Source: Hymenolepis diminuta
Taxonomy: Eukaryota; Platyhelminthes; Cestoda; Cyclophyllidea; Hymenolepididae
Length of the DNA stretch: 64,000 nt
Direction: 5' to 3'
NCBI GenBank assembly: GCA_900708905.1
Contig: CAADRB010000027.1
Coordinates: 874,827 to 938,826, forward strand
The notes below the pieces were generated by a model. The model was not told the origin of the DNA. It made no database searches and saw nothing but the letters and a program-made list of their open reading frames with translations. Made by a program: the position numbers and the translations under genes. Positions 1-14,100 of the stretch are shown piece after piece (positions within the stretch are counted from its first letter, which is position 1; the number at the start of each line of letters is the position of its first letter).

Positions 1-3000
1 GAGTCGGCGGAAGAATATTAATTAAAATATATAAAATGTGATATTTGTTTGAGTTTTTCACCATTTATTAATTTATCTAATTTTGAATTAGAAGTAGCTG
101 GAAGTTTAGAAATTCGCTGAAGGTATTTTGAGGAATCAGGAAAAGAGGGGAACGTTATGGATACATTTGAGACATTTATAATAAATTTAAAATTTAAATG
201 AGAAGTCTAGATGTCACGAGTCCATATTATATGTAACAATCATTTTCCCCTTACACATACTTTTTGGTTGTCAGTCAATTTCCGTTACAATTTATTAGCC
301 TCCAAAGACAGCCCACAAATCTTAGAACCCGGTAGCAAGTCAATATGCAAGTATTCCAGTCCTTTAATCAATTTAGTGCGAAGTTCAGTGGCAACATGAT
401 TAGTCCATATTAACAAATACATGATTAAAAATTAATTTACAATATTATTTTTAACTTCATTTTTATTCAGCAGTTTTTGTCAATTGTATATTTGCAGTGA
501 TCTTTGATATCTGAAGATCCCTGAGACAGACCCATTCTTCCTGCACTTTAGATTCTACTTCACCTCTACTATGAATGCATAGTATCATTCGAGTAATCTA
601 GTCTCACAGCAGAGCATAAAGAAGACTCACCCTGATGTAAGTTTTGATCATGTTTGTCTATGTTATCTTTGGATCAGGATCAAAGTAAGGAGATGTGATA
701 GAGATTATTCCTGCTAGTACTTTAATTGTCATTGGGTGATTTGTTATAAATAGCATCTTTTTTACTTTTGAAGCTGATAGTGCAAATAAATTGAAAAACA
801 CAGTGAAATGAGAAAATCGGGTTTTTAGCAGCAGTTATAAAGCGAAATAAAGCTCCGACACGTGGCTTGGACTTATAACATCAGATGTGTTTAGTTGTGA
901 TATCTTTGTGGTTGACACAACCGGAGTCTATGAGGTTATCAAAACACTGCATGAACTGACGTTAGAGACAACGATAACACGGAACTAGTCAAATTACATC
1001 TCTCATTAAATGATATTATCTATCTGAAAAAAATGGTTGAGGTATTGTCATCCACTGTCGAATTAACAAATATTTATCGTCGAACATTTTAAGGATTATG
1101 TGTAAACAAAATGTAACTGTCTTTTTTAATGAGTTAAAATCAAAATATTAGCGTTTATAAGTGGATAATATTGATTTAAAAAATGAAGGAGAATTAAATA
1201 AATAAATATATGAACCTAAAATAAAGCACATAACCATTAGTAAGTCGTGTAAAATTTAAATTAAAGCTTGACATAAAAAATCAGTACCCGGCTCAGTTAT
1301 TTGAACTGTTAAAATATCCGCCTTTTTCCTACTTCCTCTTTAAATCACCTACGTTAATTTTGAACAAACTTTGCGCAATCTCATAATTAAGACAGTCACT
1401 CAGGTTTACAGCCGATGATTTTTCACACACACCTTTCCCCTCCCCAAAAAAAGCGGTCTCATGATTTGTATATCTCAAGCTCATTATGACAATTTCCAGC
1501 ATAATAAATCAGTAGAATCTAGGTTTGAATGACAGGAATTACCAATGCGATTAGACCGATTCCCTCACGTAATTTTACCTCAATTTGAAGGTGAAAGGAG
1601 AATTTTTCCAGGACTGCCTTTTGTAAAAATCGAAAATTTACCTATTAAAAGCGTCTTTAAGTTTGAAAATCATCAAAAGTTTATCTCTGGTAGTTATTGC
1701 CATTGGTTGATAGCATACATGTTGGCTTTTCGCACAGGGACCTAGTCATCTGTTTTGGCCTTGAGTGCTGTTTAGTTGGTGTGTATAGGTTTGTCTTGTG
1801 TTGTGTGCCTGTAGAATTAGCAAATTAAACAGAACTCAAAAGATTAAATGTCTCATTACCCAATTGAAATAAAGATGCCGCTGAGAAGAGCATAAATATA
1901 ATAGGTGCTTGCAAATCTATCTTATTTTGAGTTACTGATGGGGCCCTTATTTCATGAGGATATTTGAAAAGAATGCGAGATCGGGTAATTGATGAAGACG
2001 GAGATGACAGTTGGAAGTACAACCTCACGTCTTTAGTTACTGTGACAAAGATTATGTACATTTTAGAATTGAGAACATTCGGGCTAATCACCAATATTAA
2101 TACTTAAACACTTCATGAGCACTGGCCTTTAGCATTGTTTGAGCTTGCCGTATAATCATCAAAATTGATGAATTAGCACCAGGTTGGGAGATTATATTTC
2201 CACACCTCAGCATCCTCTCAAAAAAATTTCACATAACTATTACATCTTACTGCTTTCCAAAAAAACCTAGTACTCGGAGATTTGACCGAAGCGTTTTTAT
2301 TGGTAGCCTTACACAGCCGAATACCTATGTAAACTTATTAAACATAAACCGTATGATTAATTATTAATGTTAATAATAAAATTATTTATTTTACAGTCTT
2401 TCAATAGAAATAATTGTTATTATTTAGCATTCCTCATCCAATAGAATTGGAATTGAGATTCACCCGGAGTCACTTCCGGGATTTTCTGAAACTTCGGAAA
2501 ATAGGTCATGTTATAGGCCACTGTCTCCAGACGTATCTGTGTATATCCAGTAAATCGAGGGCTTCTGAATGCGAAAGAGTTATCAGACCAGAATGATAAG
2601 CAAGGTAGTGAGCATAAAAATGCAGAAAAAGAAAGCAATAAGAATCGGTGGAATTTAACTGGTGTCTTACAAAAGCATCGCATTAATAAAACGGAATAAG
2701 GTAACAATTTGGAACTAAGGGAAAAAATGGAGACTCGTATAAGATTCGCACTGTTCAATAAAAACTCCTAGGTAGAATTGATGCTGCAACATTGCTTCAT
2801 TGAATTTGGAAAATAATAATCTGTTTATAGATAGCATCAAGGATATATGACTGGGACATAAATTCAAGACCATTTTTATAATGGATTATGCGATCACTAA
2901 TCAGTGGTAGAAAAAGAATACATGTCTCAGCGATATCGTTATATTTCACTTTAGCGGGAAAGCAAGTAATCTAAAAGATCACTGTTAATCGAATAATGTG

Positions 3001-5930
3001 TTGCATTTTAACAAAGTACTCTAGCCGCAGGATGTCAAAGGATGGAATAAACCTTACAAGTTATTGTGTGTTTTCAATCTCTTATTCTAACCTTCTATTT
3101 CTAAGCAAAGTTAATACTATACAAGGTGCTCGGAGATCTGAAAAAGACTAGAGATACTGACCAAAATGTTTACTTGAAATCCACAATACACCGTCTGAAA
3201 TGATACACGGGCTGATGAGATGGTGATAGAAATTTCTTGTCAGTCCATATTAAAAAGGGAAATTCTTGTTTCGTTGCGGCAGATGAGAACACGATCAAGA
3301 ATTCTTCTAGTGGTGTAACCGCGAATGAGCCGTCAACCAACAATAGATCAGTAAGATCTTTAGATTTTAATATTGAGAGAAGTTTCCTGTATGGCGATCC
3401 AAAGTGAATGCATATGAAAAAAATGTGAAAAACTCTGACCATGCATTCATGAATGACTACCAATAGGAAAATTGCAGAAAAATGGAATCCAATAATGTTA
3501 AAAAAGTTGGCAAATAAGACAGCGGATAAATCATTAAGGCAAATTTAGGGATTCTAGATTATTTTCGTTCTAGAATAAGTAAGGCATGATTACACCAATT
3601 GGTTAATAATAACCTACTCAGGTATACAAACGCAAGAAGCAGTTGACATAATTCGGTCATATTCGTGCAGTCACATCGTATTGAGTGAGATTATGAAGAC
3701 AGACTCAAAGGCATTTTATTAACGGCAGTAAAATTTATATTGTCATAAAGGCAGCCACTTATATTGCAGTAAACTCATTTATAACATATAATAAACTGAA
3801 AGTCACTACCAAGGTTAACATTATGGAGCAAATATTTGATAAAAGTCAAGTCAAAATTAGACATGGATTCCATAATCATTATTTAAGTTTAAAAAATGCT
3901 GTTAACAAACAAATTCTTTTCCTGCATGTTATGAGTAAGATTAATGAAAAATAATATGCCATAGGTAACTTGTTTGGATATTGCGTACAGGCACCAAAAT
4001 ATCGATTTGTTGTCGGATAAAATGGTTCATCCAGACAAATCGACAAATTAACATGTGTCAGGAAGACTTCTTATTTAAATGCTTGAATAAATATGTGAAT
4101 ATTAGATAGGAAATTAGAAAATAGAAAATAAATACCGTAAAAGTCTTATTGAAAACCTTTAACAAAAGAACTATAATTTATGTGAATATGAATCAGTGCG
4201 ACAAAAAAATGGGGAAATTTTAAGAGTAACATAATCATTTTAAATCATTTATTGGGCACAGGTGATATAATTAAATTTAAATGTACTGTGTTTATTCATT
4301 GCAATACATCAAAACGACACTAACAATTATAAATTTAAATAAGTCTTCCAATTACAAATTGTTTTAAAAAATCTAAATTAGGATATAATCGGGAAAGCAG
4401 AGTTAAAGCATGCCACAACGTTTTGAGTCAAGACATAATATCTGAACTTAATTTCCCAGCATTAGGTTTATTGAATGTAAATTCTCGTTAGACATATTGC
4501 ATAAATATTAGGCACAATAAATAAAACATCTAAATTGAGCAATAAACAACTGTATTGTGTTTATTTCTGCAAGTTCGGTCGCGCTATTTAAGTTGTTCAA
4601 TAAAGATTGTGGACGTTAACGCGGTAATACAAATGAACGTGGATGCGTATCGCGAAAATTTATTAAATAACTATCTTCTCTGTTGTTATTGCGCACATTC
4701 GGAGACGACATAACGGGCAAGTTAGTCACTTATTTCCTCCTTCGTATTTTGCATGGCATAGAGAGCGTGATCTTAATAAGTAATATTGTGCTTATATAAG
4801 TTTATATTCCAAGTGAATTTCGGAAGTTGCAGATAGGAGAATGTTTCTTATATAGCTGAATTTAAGTATATTTATGTCTACTTTTCAAAGCTTGTAAATT
4901 GTAATGTAACATCTGAACGAAGTTGCATTCTACTTTATTACATTGTTCTGCAATTACTCGATTAAAAGAAACGCTTTATCGTGGAATTCGATTTAACGGA
5001 GGGAATAAATGAGTCATTTGTGCTACATAAGCAGTGCTCTTCTAGCACGACCGAAGGCACCTTCTTCCAAAGGTATGGGCATATGCCTTCATGAATACGT
5101 TGCTTATTATAAGTTGCCTCTTCCTTACTTTTCTATGTTCGTAAGGCCTTAACACACCTGGATCTATTTACTTAGCTATTTCGGTTGCTTTCAGAGTCTC
5201 ATTACAACCAGATTTTTGTACACGAAGGTTTCTCAAGAATCCGCTACTTCGTCTTATTCCTAGCATTTGCTCTCCTCTATTTTATGGGCCATGGAGAAAA
5301 ATATAGCAAGTATTTCTACTCATTAGAAGATTTATTTCCTTTTTATTATTTTTTTTAGTATGAACATGTATTGCTTCTCCGCTATTCACCCTCGTGGATG
5401 CAAGCTTCCGTTGGAGTACAAAAACACAACGTTACGTTAATTCAACATTTGAAAAGATTTGCACATGCTCGCATGATTACAAAACGATACTAATGAAGAA
5501 TTTTAACTGTTCTGCAATCTCTAATGTTGACGCGGAGTTGCTCAATCTTCTCAATAACTGGACCGACCATTGTCTTCAAGTGTGATTGTCGTCTTTTTCT
5601 TATTAATTGTTTCATAAGCTGAAGAACCTATTTTCTTCACCTCCTTATTGCGATGAAGCTTTCGTTGCATACTTTGCGCACTAAAATCTAACTAAAAGTT
5701 ATTTTGTTCTTATTGGAGGTATGCTTCAGGTAATCAACTTTTTAAGTCCTCCTTCCTTAATATATTTCAGCCGTTAATTGTCTACTTGAATAAACGTAAG
5801 TATGTATAGTCTCTGTAGCTTATTTTAAATAAACATGACGTTGGACCCTGAAATAGTTCTTTTTTCAATATTTGGGTGTGTTTTCGAGATGGTAACTGGT
5901 GGCGATTATTTCCATTTCAGTATAATACCT
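1..5930. other. Gene-poor stretch, nothing recognised
   Basis: Both strands hold only short open frames (the longest about 112 codons, complement of 2420-2758), without recognisable protein motifs or a chain of compatible splice sites. The DNA is AT-rich with many stops in all frames. It is the upstream flank of the CCDC134-like gene and may contain its 5' UTR exons or promoter, but I cannot place these. Confidence 0.5.
5911..5920 (+). promoter_or_regulatory. Splice acceptor just upstream of CCDC134 start
   Basis: A pyrimidine-rich TCCATTTCAG ends exactly 10 nt before the ATG at 5931. It could be the 3' end of a 5' UTR intron or a spliced-leader trans-splice acceptor. The TLK gene has an acceptor at the same distance from its ATG. 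Confidence 0.45.
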
Positions 5931-8900
5931 ATGACATTTTCAATTCCGGTCATTATTTTTACGCTACTCAGTTTGAGGGATGGATTTACAAATGCTCAAG
6001 ATAACACCCCGGAATGTATGGTGTGCCTTCTTGGTTTAGTGATTAATCGATAATTAGATAACCAAGCTGCCTATAGGGCGAAAAGAGAGATGCATCTTTT
6101 TCAGTTAGCTGAATGGTCTCGAAAGAAAAGTCCAGAGCTTATGGATGCGATCAAATATCAGATGGCTGGGACAATATTTCAGGTCTGTTTTCGTTGAGTC
6201 TCATAATGATAAAAAAACATTTGACTTAAACAGGTACTCTCCAACGCCAAAGTTGTTCTCGATGAAAATGGAGCCAATGATCCAAGCCATGTTCCGAAGA
6301 ACTTAAAAGCCGGTGAGGGTAAGTAAAAATCGAATTTTTTTTCTCTTTCTCATATTTTATATTCCAATTTTCTTGTTCGTATTTAGAAGAGATTACTCTG
6401 AAATAGATTTAAATAAGAAACCCCCTAAATAATGCAATTTTAAAGTTGGAATTGCATTATTATTATTAGTCGGCAAACAATAATGATCCGTAGGATTCAA
6501 TCACTGACTTTCATCCATCCATCTTTTTTATTCTATTCAATTTGAGGTTTCTGGAATATTCTAGCATATCCAATTTGAAATTTGATTATTCATAAAAACG
6601 TTTGCTAAGTTTATCTTCACTGAAATGGAAAGTTTAATTCTCCATTCAAGCTTTACCACTTTTCCATGAAAGACCGAATAAACTCGATGCCCATCTCTGT
6701 CCGTAAATAAGAGTTTGCAATTTTCCATGTCCGAAGTTCATATTGATACTCTCCTTCTGCAAATGCAATTAAGAGAATTTGAGCGAAACTACTAGACTCA
6801 ATAGACTGGGCCAAATGAAAAGTGATAAGGATAAATTCACAAGGAGGATTCATTTAACCATAGAGAAGTTTTGCTTCCACTTATCAGCGATAAGCTAATA
6901 CATATTTTTGTGAGTGGTATATAATCGATTTTCTTACATTGGTTTGGTCCTATTACATGATAGTTCATTACTGCATATGAGAGTAGTTTTATAGCATTTT
7001 CCTGTCTGAGATCTCAAATGCTTCTTGCATCGTATGCCAATTAATCGAGTTTTGACAAAATACTTGTTTAAAAAAAATAGGAGAGCAATTTCGGGATTTG
7101 ATAATCCGAGTCACTAATACGACTGAATCGTGTTCGCTTTATTACGTATGTACATATGTTTGATACTATTGCTCCTGTCCTCACTAAGAGACGGAGATGT
7201 CCTGTTTCGAAGGTAGTTTTATCCATACGTCTGTACTTCTTCAAAATCGGGCATACATGGGTGAGAAGTCTGGTTTAATTGACCGGCTTCGATTTTGGAC
7301 AGCTCTTAGCAGTTGCACATTAGATACCGTTATGACAACTTGCTGACTGAATTGAGTCTATTCTACTTAAGTTATACTTAAAGTGTATGAGAATGGATGA
7401 ATTGTGTTGTACTGTTCATTGTCATCCGCATCTCATGTTTACAACCCTGACATAGGGCGCACAGACTATGTAAATGAGTCATTGCCTATGGTCATTAATG
7501 GTCGTACGAATATCGTTATGGAAAATTCTGTATCACGGATACTAATGCCCTGAGTGGCTAAACATCCCTCAATAAGTGCAAGATTGTGGTTGCTTATGGT
7601 CCTCTGCTACAGTTTGTTTTAATGGTCACGGGCAAGTCTTCTTCAAATTTCCGGTATGTGTCTTGTATTTATCAATGTCTATATCCTACAATGTTGGTCT
7701 CCTTTCTTTAAATCAGCGTTTTCACCATGTCGCCTTTCAATAAATATGGTTGCACGTACGTAATCTTAAGGAGCACAAGTAGAAATTTACTGAAAGTTTG
7801 GTTTCCTCTTGATTTTGAAGATACAGTATAAATATTTAACAAAATTTCACCTCCTTATATCGTTTTATATTCATCTGTTTGAAGTTAAAAGCTGGTATCT
7901 TACATTGTTAAGATGACTGGCATTGTAGTTAATTTAGCATTTGTCTTAAGTATTATTTTTCTAGCTTACTTATTGTACCTAGTTTTTTTATAAATACTAT
8001 CAAATGTTTGATTATATTTGAGTTTTAGAATTCCCAAATTGTCTATACTGAAAATTACAGCGTATAAATCACTAAATGCCAAAGTTACATGTCAATATTA
8101 CAGCATATATATAATGATCTCAGTGAAGCACACTATACAAACAAATTTTCTCAAAACACATCTGATACTGATAAACCAGTTAGTGGTAAGTTTAGTACGG
8201 TCGAACAGAGTGCCGTGTTGTCAGTGTTCAATGCACACGTTCGTCGAACTCGGCAGAAATTATACGTTTAAATAAATTCCGACATATGTCATTAGTAAGG
8301 TGATCCATTTGAACTTTCGTTATCTTAATCTAGATTGGCTGATATTTACTCTGTATTAGATATTATTATCAATTCCATTTGACTAAAAATACTCAATTTC
8401 ATTTCATATCAATATCGCAACACTTGGAACGGGAACAAAAGATCGCCTGCTCGGAATCATTAAAGAGAGCCTTAAATTTATTATTTGCATCTCGTGTGAA
8501 ATTATTTTCACAAATGATTTTGGTTATTTTGACCCATTTTACTTTCTTTCAAACGTGTGAAAAAAATAAATCTTCTCTCGAAAGAGTGAAAAATACACTC
8601 CCACTTTTTCCATCTTTTAGCGTAACAGAGATAGAAGAAATGGAGCGGTTTTCTATACTTTTCTAGTACAGAACCCGCTCTTATGAGAAACATCCGTCTG
8701 ACTAATTCCCTTAATACGTTTGATGAATTTATTTTAGCATGGGCATTAGTTGTCGAAAATAGTGCTCTCCTGTGCGAACTCGTTGTGCGTTTTCCTGAGA
8801 CTGCAAACTCTGTGCTAAATCAACCAGATTTTCGCCAAATTGTCGGTTGGGCACTGGAATTCCTCTTGGAAACCAAGTATCCCAATGACAACGATGAAAA

Positions 8901-9164
8901 GCTGATCCAATTTGCAAAATATGAGCTCCACCTGGCTCCACGTCCAGAGGGTTATAGAAACCCATTTAGTGAGGAAAACGTAAGTGGAAGAGTTTCTATG
9001 AAAATGGTTTGCTTAATAATGGAAAACAAAGTTAACTTTTCCCTTCTTTTTTGTAGCAAAAGGCAGTCAAAGATATCCTTCTAAAATCGGAAGGGAAAAA
9101 GAAACGGGATGAGATTAGAAAACAGGCTAGGAAACCCAGATTGTCACCCCGAGAAGATCTATGA
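5931..9164 (+). CDS. CCDC134: CCDC134-like ER-lumen protein, five exons
   Basis: Exons 5931-6015, 6058-6182, 6234-6318, 8672-8979 and 9057-9164 join in frame to 236 residues, close to the 229 of the vertebrate protein. All introns are GT-AG (42, 51, 2353 and 77 nt). The start at 5931 gives a signal peptide (MTFSIPVIIFTLLSL...). Family-like segments follow: YRAKREMHLFQL, a VLSNAKVVLDENG segment, then VVENSALLCELVVRFPE, the conserved core block, and YRNPFSEEN. The Lys/Arg-rich C-terminal helix (GKKKRDEIRKQARKPRLS) ends in REDL, a KDEL-type retrieval signal where vertebrate CCDC134 has QSEL. Known for the family: a secreted/ER-resident protein, with nuclear roles also reported. An in-frame ATG at 5835 exists but would bury the signal peptide. 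An acceptor-like TTTCAG at 5915-5920 lies 10 nt before the chosen ATG. Identification is from remembered family motifs; no search was run. Confidence 0.87.
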
Positions 9165-10225
9165 CAAAAATAATCAGTTATATTGATTTTTACTTGGTTT
9201 CCTGCTTTTTCCTTCTACTTCTAAATGTCGAAATCGTAACGACCTTTTTTATGTGATGGTATTAATGTATTCATTTTTGTTAATGTAACTAATAATATTG
9301 GTATTCTTCGAAAGTACCCAATTTAATTTTATTTTCAAAGTTGATTTTTATTTAAATTTCTACTACAACAAAGAAATATCATTTCATGTTGTGCTTGTGA
9401 AATTGTGGTCAACATGCACACTGTCAAGACGGAGATCGTAAGCAAGAAACACCCTCTGAGTGGTGTTACTAACAGTATTAATTGATATTGGTCAAAAGGA
9501 AGAGGAATTAGTGATCCTATTGTTATTTCAATTCATTTAAATTAACCAAGGAGGCACGCTAAATGATTTCATATTGGTCAATAAATTTGCATTATATCGC
9601 AAAGTTAATGCGCATTTAATTCATTCACAGAATGAACTCATAGCATCAATTAAAATATTACTGACCAAAAGGATAGACATATGAATAATATTTATAACTA
9701 GATGACATTTTGATGCATTTTTAATACAGTGAAGAAAAATAACCTGGTAAAATTTAATTTTAAGGTGGGAAAAATATGAAAGGCATGGGACCAATACTGC
9801 ATGACTGTCAATTTTGATAATGTTTTGTTCAGTAATAGTAGAATCTTGGATGCATTTATTTTTCCTAAAATTTAAAACTTGTTATATTTTTGTCTCCCAA
9901 AGGTTATAATAATATTACAATTTAAAAATATTTCTTAAAAATGAAATACATTGTTTTAATACCCTCTAAGGGGTCAAAATACCCGGCTGTTTTCGACTAT
10001 AGAATTTATGGACTTTATTGGCTGGTTCTTTGTGGCCAATTGCAAAGCATTTCAATTTTGTTCAATAATTTTGATTCCCTCTACTACGAAAGTATTGAAT
10101 TCGTAATATTTTGCCACTTATATATCATAGTAGGTTTTATAATACATATTTTTAAATACTTCAGACTATTTATGTTGTTTTCTGATTCCATATTAAATGA
10201 GGACATCTTTATTAAACCGTTGTAG
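9165..10225. other. Intergenic: CCDC134 3' flank and TLK 5' flank
   Basis: No coding signal is recognised. An AATAAA lies at 9580-9585, about 415 nt after the CCDC134 stop, and is a candidate polyadenylation signal. An open frame at 9941-10225 ends precisely in the TAG that serves as the acceptor before the TLK start, so it is likely non-coding. Confidence 0.4.
10215..10225 (+). promoter_or_regulatory. Splice acceptor just upstream of TLK start
   Basis: TTGTAG ends at 10225, exactly 10 nt before the ATG at 10236. It is either the acceptor of a 5' UTR intron or a spliced-leader addition site. The spacing matches that at the CCDC134-like gene. Confidence 0.45.
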
Positions 10226-10235
10226 ATTTTGCTGA

Positions 10236-11144
10236 ATGGCTCTTCATGTCGATCCTCTTAAGCGTGAATTATTAGAAGCTAGGATTCAGGGATCTCCAAA
10301 TCCAAATGTTTCTGGAAAGTCACAAAATATAAACTCCGAGATCCCTCCTTTAAATGATCGCCCTAAATGTGGAACTTCAAACGACTCTGCTCAGAATACT
10401 GTTGATGTTGCCACAGTTGATGTACCCATTTCTGCAGCAACATTAAATGTCGGAGTACAAGATGGCCGACAAGATCCCAGCCAATCCAACACTGCCAATG
10501 CTCCTAACTCACTTCCAGATTCATTCCAGGCACCAAACAATCCCGAATTTTTGAATTCTCCCTCTGTTAACACAACCGATTATCAGTGTGGCGACAATCG
10601 TGATTCTTCAGGAACTAGACTTGATAATCACGGTTCAGATTCCATTGTTTCCTCTGGGAATGTTGCAGAAACAGTTGTGGTTGCTCTGGCCAACAACATA
10701 GAGGAAAATAGTCAAAGCCTTAGCAGTGTTAGTGGTGACGGTTTATCCCGGGGTAATCGAAATTATTCTCACGTCCAACACGGTCCAGCTCATATGCGTC
10801 CAGCAAATATTGTGCCCTATTCCATCACCAGTGCCCTTTCTAATCAATCCCTCTCCTTTGACATGGCTTGTCAATCCATTCCTGGTCATGATTCCCCTGG
10901 CGCATTTGTCACAACGACTCCTAAAAAATCTAGAAACCTCTCTGGTGCCCCACAAACCCCAACCCCTCAGCACGTCAATGCTCCGAAATCTGCTGGTATA
11001 GTTTCCCCGATCACTCAACAACCAACAACGCCCCGAGCCAGTATTCGGAGAAAACGAAAAGGCGCTACCTTAGATGAGCAGGGCCCTCCCCAACCCAAAC
11101 GATCTGCAGCCAGAGGTCACAAGAGAATTGATGAAATCTTTAAA
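10236..11144 (+). CDS. TLK: TLK exon 1: disordered N-terminus
   Basis: This 303-codon exon ends in phase 0 at a GTAATG donor. It is rich in Ser, Asn, Pro and Thr and contains SP/TP sites. Basic stretches ([16 protein letters not shown]) near residues 272-295 look like a nuclear localisation signal. This is the least conserved part of TLK proteins; only the first 20 residues and the RGHK motif match the family. Confidence 0.9.
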
Positions 11145-14100
11145 GTAATGTTTCACTCCCAACTTTATTAAAACCACATTTTTATCTCGGTTAATTAATG
11201 ATCGGTTGTTCAAAATCTTAGACACCTCAAACTGGACCTCAGACGCAGGGTAGTGAAGAAACCCATCCAGACCAGAATATCAGACCTGAGGGTGCTTCCA
11301 GGCCACTTCTGTCACCAATTAGAGGAGGAAGTAATAGTTGTGTGACAAGTCCAAGTGATAGTTCAAACGACGGGGCTCCCCACAACGGCCCTACATCAAA
11401 CTCGGCCAGTGTTGCCTGCTGTAGTACCTCAGTACAAACTGAGCTTGAATCCGGTGTTTCTATGCCTCCCACCACTCCAGTGATTCCTCCTGGTCTGACC
11501 CTGCAACAGATTCCCGGTTCTCCCTCAATTGCCCCCCTGAACCTTGTTGATAGTCTCAATCGGCGAATCGCCGATCTGGAAGTGGAGAATGAATTTAATC
11601 GAAAGTCTCTCCAGGAGGCCGCTGAAGCTAGTGTTAGATCACGACAGATTATTAGAGACCTCCTGATTGAAAAGGTAAGTCTATTTGCTTTTTCTCTGTT
11701 TGTGTTTTTATTCCTTCGATCGCTCAACGTTTTTTGGCGGAAATGCTTTCTGTTTTGTTTAGAGTGTCCTTGAGCGCAAAACCACTCGACAAAAAGTTAT
11801 GAATGATCGGTTGCGACTCGGGCAATTTGTTACCCAGCGACAGGGTGTTCATTTCGAGGAGAAGTGGGTGGAAGGAAATCGATTCAAAGAGTTAGACCAG
11901 TAAGTTATTATGCAATTAACTGTCATGCGATATTTCATTTTAATTACCCTCTACACTATCGCACTTTTTAGACGTCGGAAGCAAATTGAGGAAGTAAAGG
12001 AGGAGATTGAACGGAAGCGAAAGCAGTGGAATAAACGAAAACCAGGTGCTGACAACAGAAAGAACAGTCGAGCTCGCTGTGATGAGTAAGTTGTCACTTT
12101 TGATTGCATGTTTCTGTCCTCCAAAATTCATGTTTATCTGAAGTGTTAACGTTCAACGTGCTACGCAGCACTGTAACGTGGGAAGGTCAAACGAGGTCAT
12201 CTTGAATTGGAGAAATTGTGCCTGAATAAACTGTGTGCTTGTGTTTGTCGATGATGTAACAATTGCAGTAGGTGTTGGTGATTCTAGATTCACAGCCTAC
12301 CCCATTTGTTTGTATATTTAGTAATGCCTATCATTAAATATGGAATTGCATTCAGATGTACATATTCAATTTAAAAGAGGCTTTGCTTATGAGAAATTGA
12401 TTTTCTCTTCAATTTGAGGTTGCCATTGATGTCAACTGTGCATTTACTTATTGCCATATTTTTGAATTTCCCGTAGTTCACGTGCTCAATGAGTAAATTA
12501 CACGGTTTTCATTTTGCCAAATAATGACAACTTAATTGATCGTTTGGTGTTGGACATTTGTAGCTCTTAGGATTAGTTTTAGTCGGCGAGCTCTCTTACA
12601 CATAAATTTCAGTGTTCTTATATTAAACCTCTGCATAATTCGGTAATACTTTCAGCTAATATGGATTTCCTCCCATCGGCGATTTTACTTGACATGATTT
12701 TGTGTCTTAGTGATAGCTTGGTAGAATTTTGGCAGTCTAGCTGCCTTGTTCTCTAATCTGTTTTGATGATGAGGGTGACTTGTTGTCATCCAATCGCTCA
12801 ACAAGAAGCCTTTCATTAATGTGCATTGGCCACGTCGCTCAGTGCGAGATAAAGATGTATGTGTGCAGATTTTGTGTGTATTTCTATTTCCCCGTGTGTG
12901 TAGTTTACAGCCACTGCGTCATCCAGTGCAGTGGTGGATAAGGTTTTCGCTTCCACACCACAATGTGGACGCTTGCACCCATTCCTGCTTCTCCTTTCTA
13001 AGTTTTCACATGACTTCTTTAAGGGTTTCTGTGGACGAGTTCTACGAGCAGATGGAGATATATGACTTGCGAAAGCAATTGCTCCTGAAAGAGGACAAGG
13101 AGATAACGAGCGAACTTGAGCGTCTAGACCGGGAACGCAATCTGCATATTCGGGAAATCAAACGAATTGCTAATGAGGATGCTTCGAGATTTAAGGATCA
13201 TCCTCTCCTTAATGATCGTTACCTTCTACTCAATCTCCTTGGCAAGGGTGGCTTCTCAGAAGTCCACAAGGTGTGTTCATACACTTCAGCTGCTCATAAG
13301 CTCTCAAATTACAAAATTTTTACCATTTTGTTGTGCTCTTTATAGGGCTTCGATTTACAGGAGAATCGTTACGTCGCTTGCAAAATCCACCAGCTAAATG
13401 CAACGTGGCCCAAAGATAAGAAAGATAATTACATAAAGTATGCACCCATTTTTACTCAATTTCCCTCCCTTTTCTTATGCAATATTGTGTGTGTGCATGC
13501 GTATGCATGTATGCGTGTGCTTTGATGATTAGAGGGTAAGAGAAGACTATTTACATTCATTTAATTCTCTTGCTCTTAAGTGCGTCTCACTACTGGAGAG
13601 CAAATAAAATTCTTGATGGCTGACTAACTGACTTGTTTAGTTATTGCTTATTTGCATATCTGTATTCTATTGTAGGCACGCCCTTCGGGAAATTGAAATC
13701 CACAAAACCCTCAATCATCAGCGGATTGTTAAGGTCTTCGATGTCTTTGATATTGACCATGATGCGTAAGTTGCGATGTTAATGTAATAATAAGTCTATT
13801 TATGTAAAGATTGTATCGAATATACGAATCGGACAATAGGATGCATATCTTATACATTCCACTAGAATGAAGAGAGCTCAGCGACTTCGATATTTTTCTC
13901 CAACAGTTCATATTCATGAAAATATTTTCTTTTCATTTCTTTGAACTGCTCTGAATTTGAAATAATTATATGAAAGTACACATCCGGCAGCACAGAAATT
14001 GAGAAGAGTGATTGCAGGATCAATTTCTTTGCATGTTTGAATTTGGCTATAAAATTTCGTATTCGTAAATTCAGCTCATAGAATTTTAATTGTCACTTAA

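Noticed and set aside
9941..10225. A 94-codon frame immediately upstream of TLK as a separate gene or a TLK 5' extension
   Set aside because: It ends in the TAG of the splice acceptor, has no recognised motif and is out of context with the conserved TLK N-terminus that starts at 10236.
13481..13525. A GT/GCAT-rich stretch as a microsatellite
   Set aside because: The units are irregular and short. It lies in TLK intron 6 with no clear repeat number.
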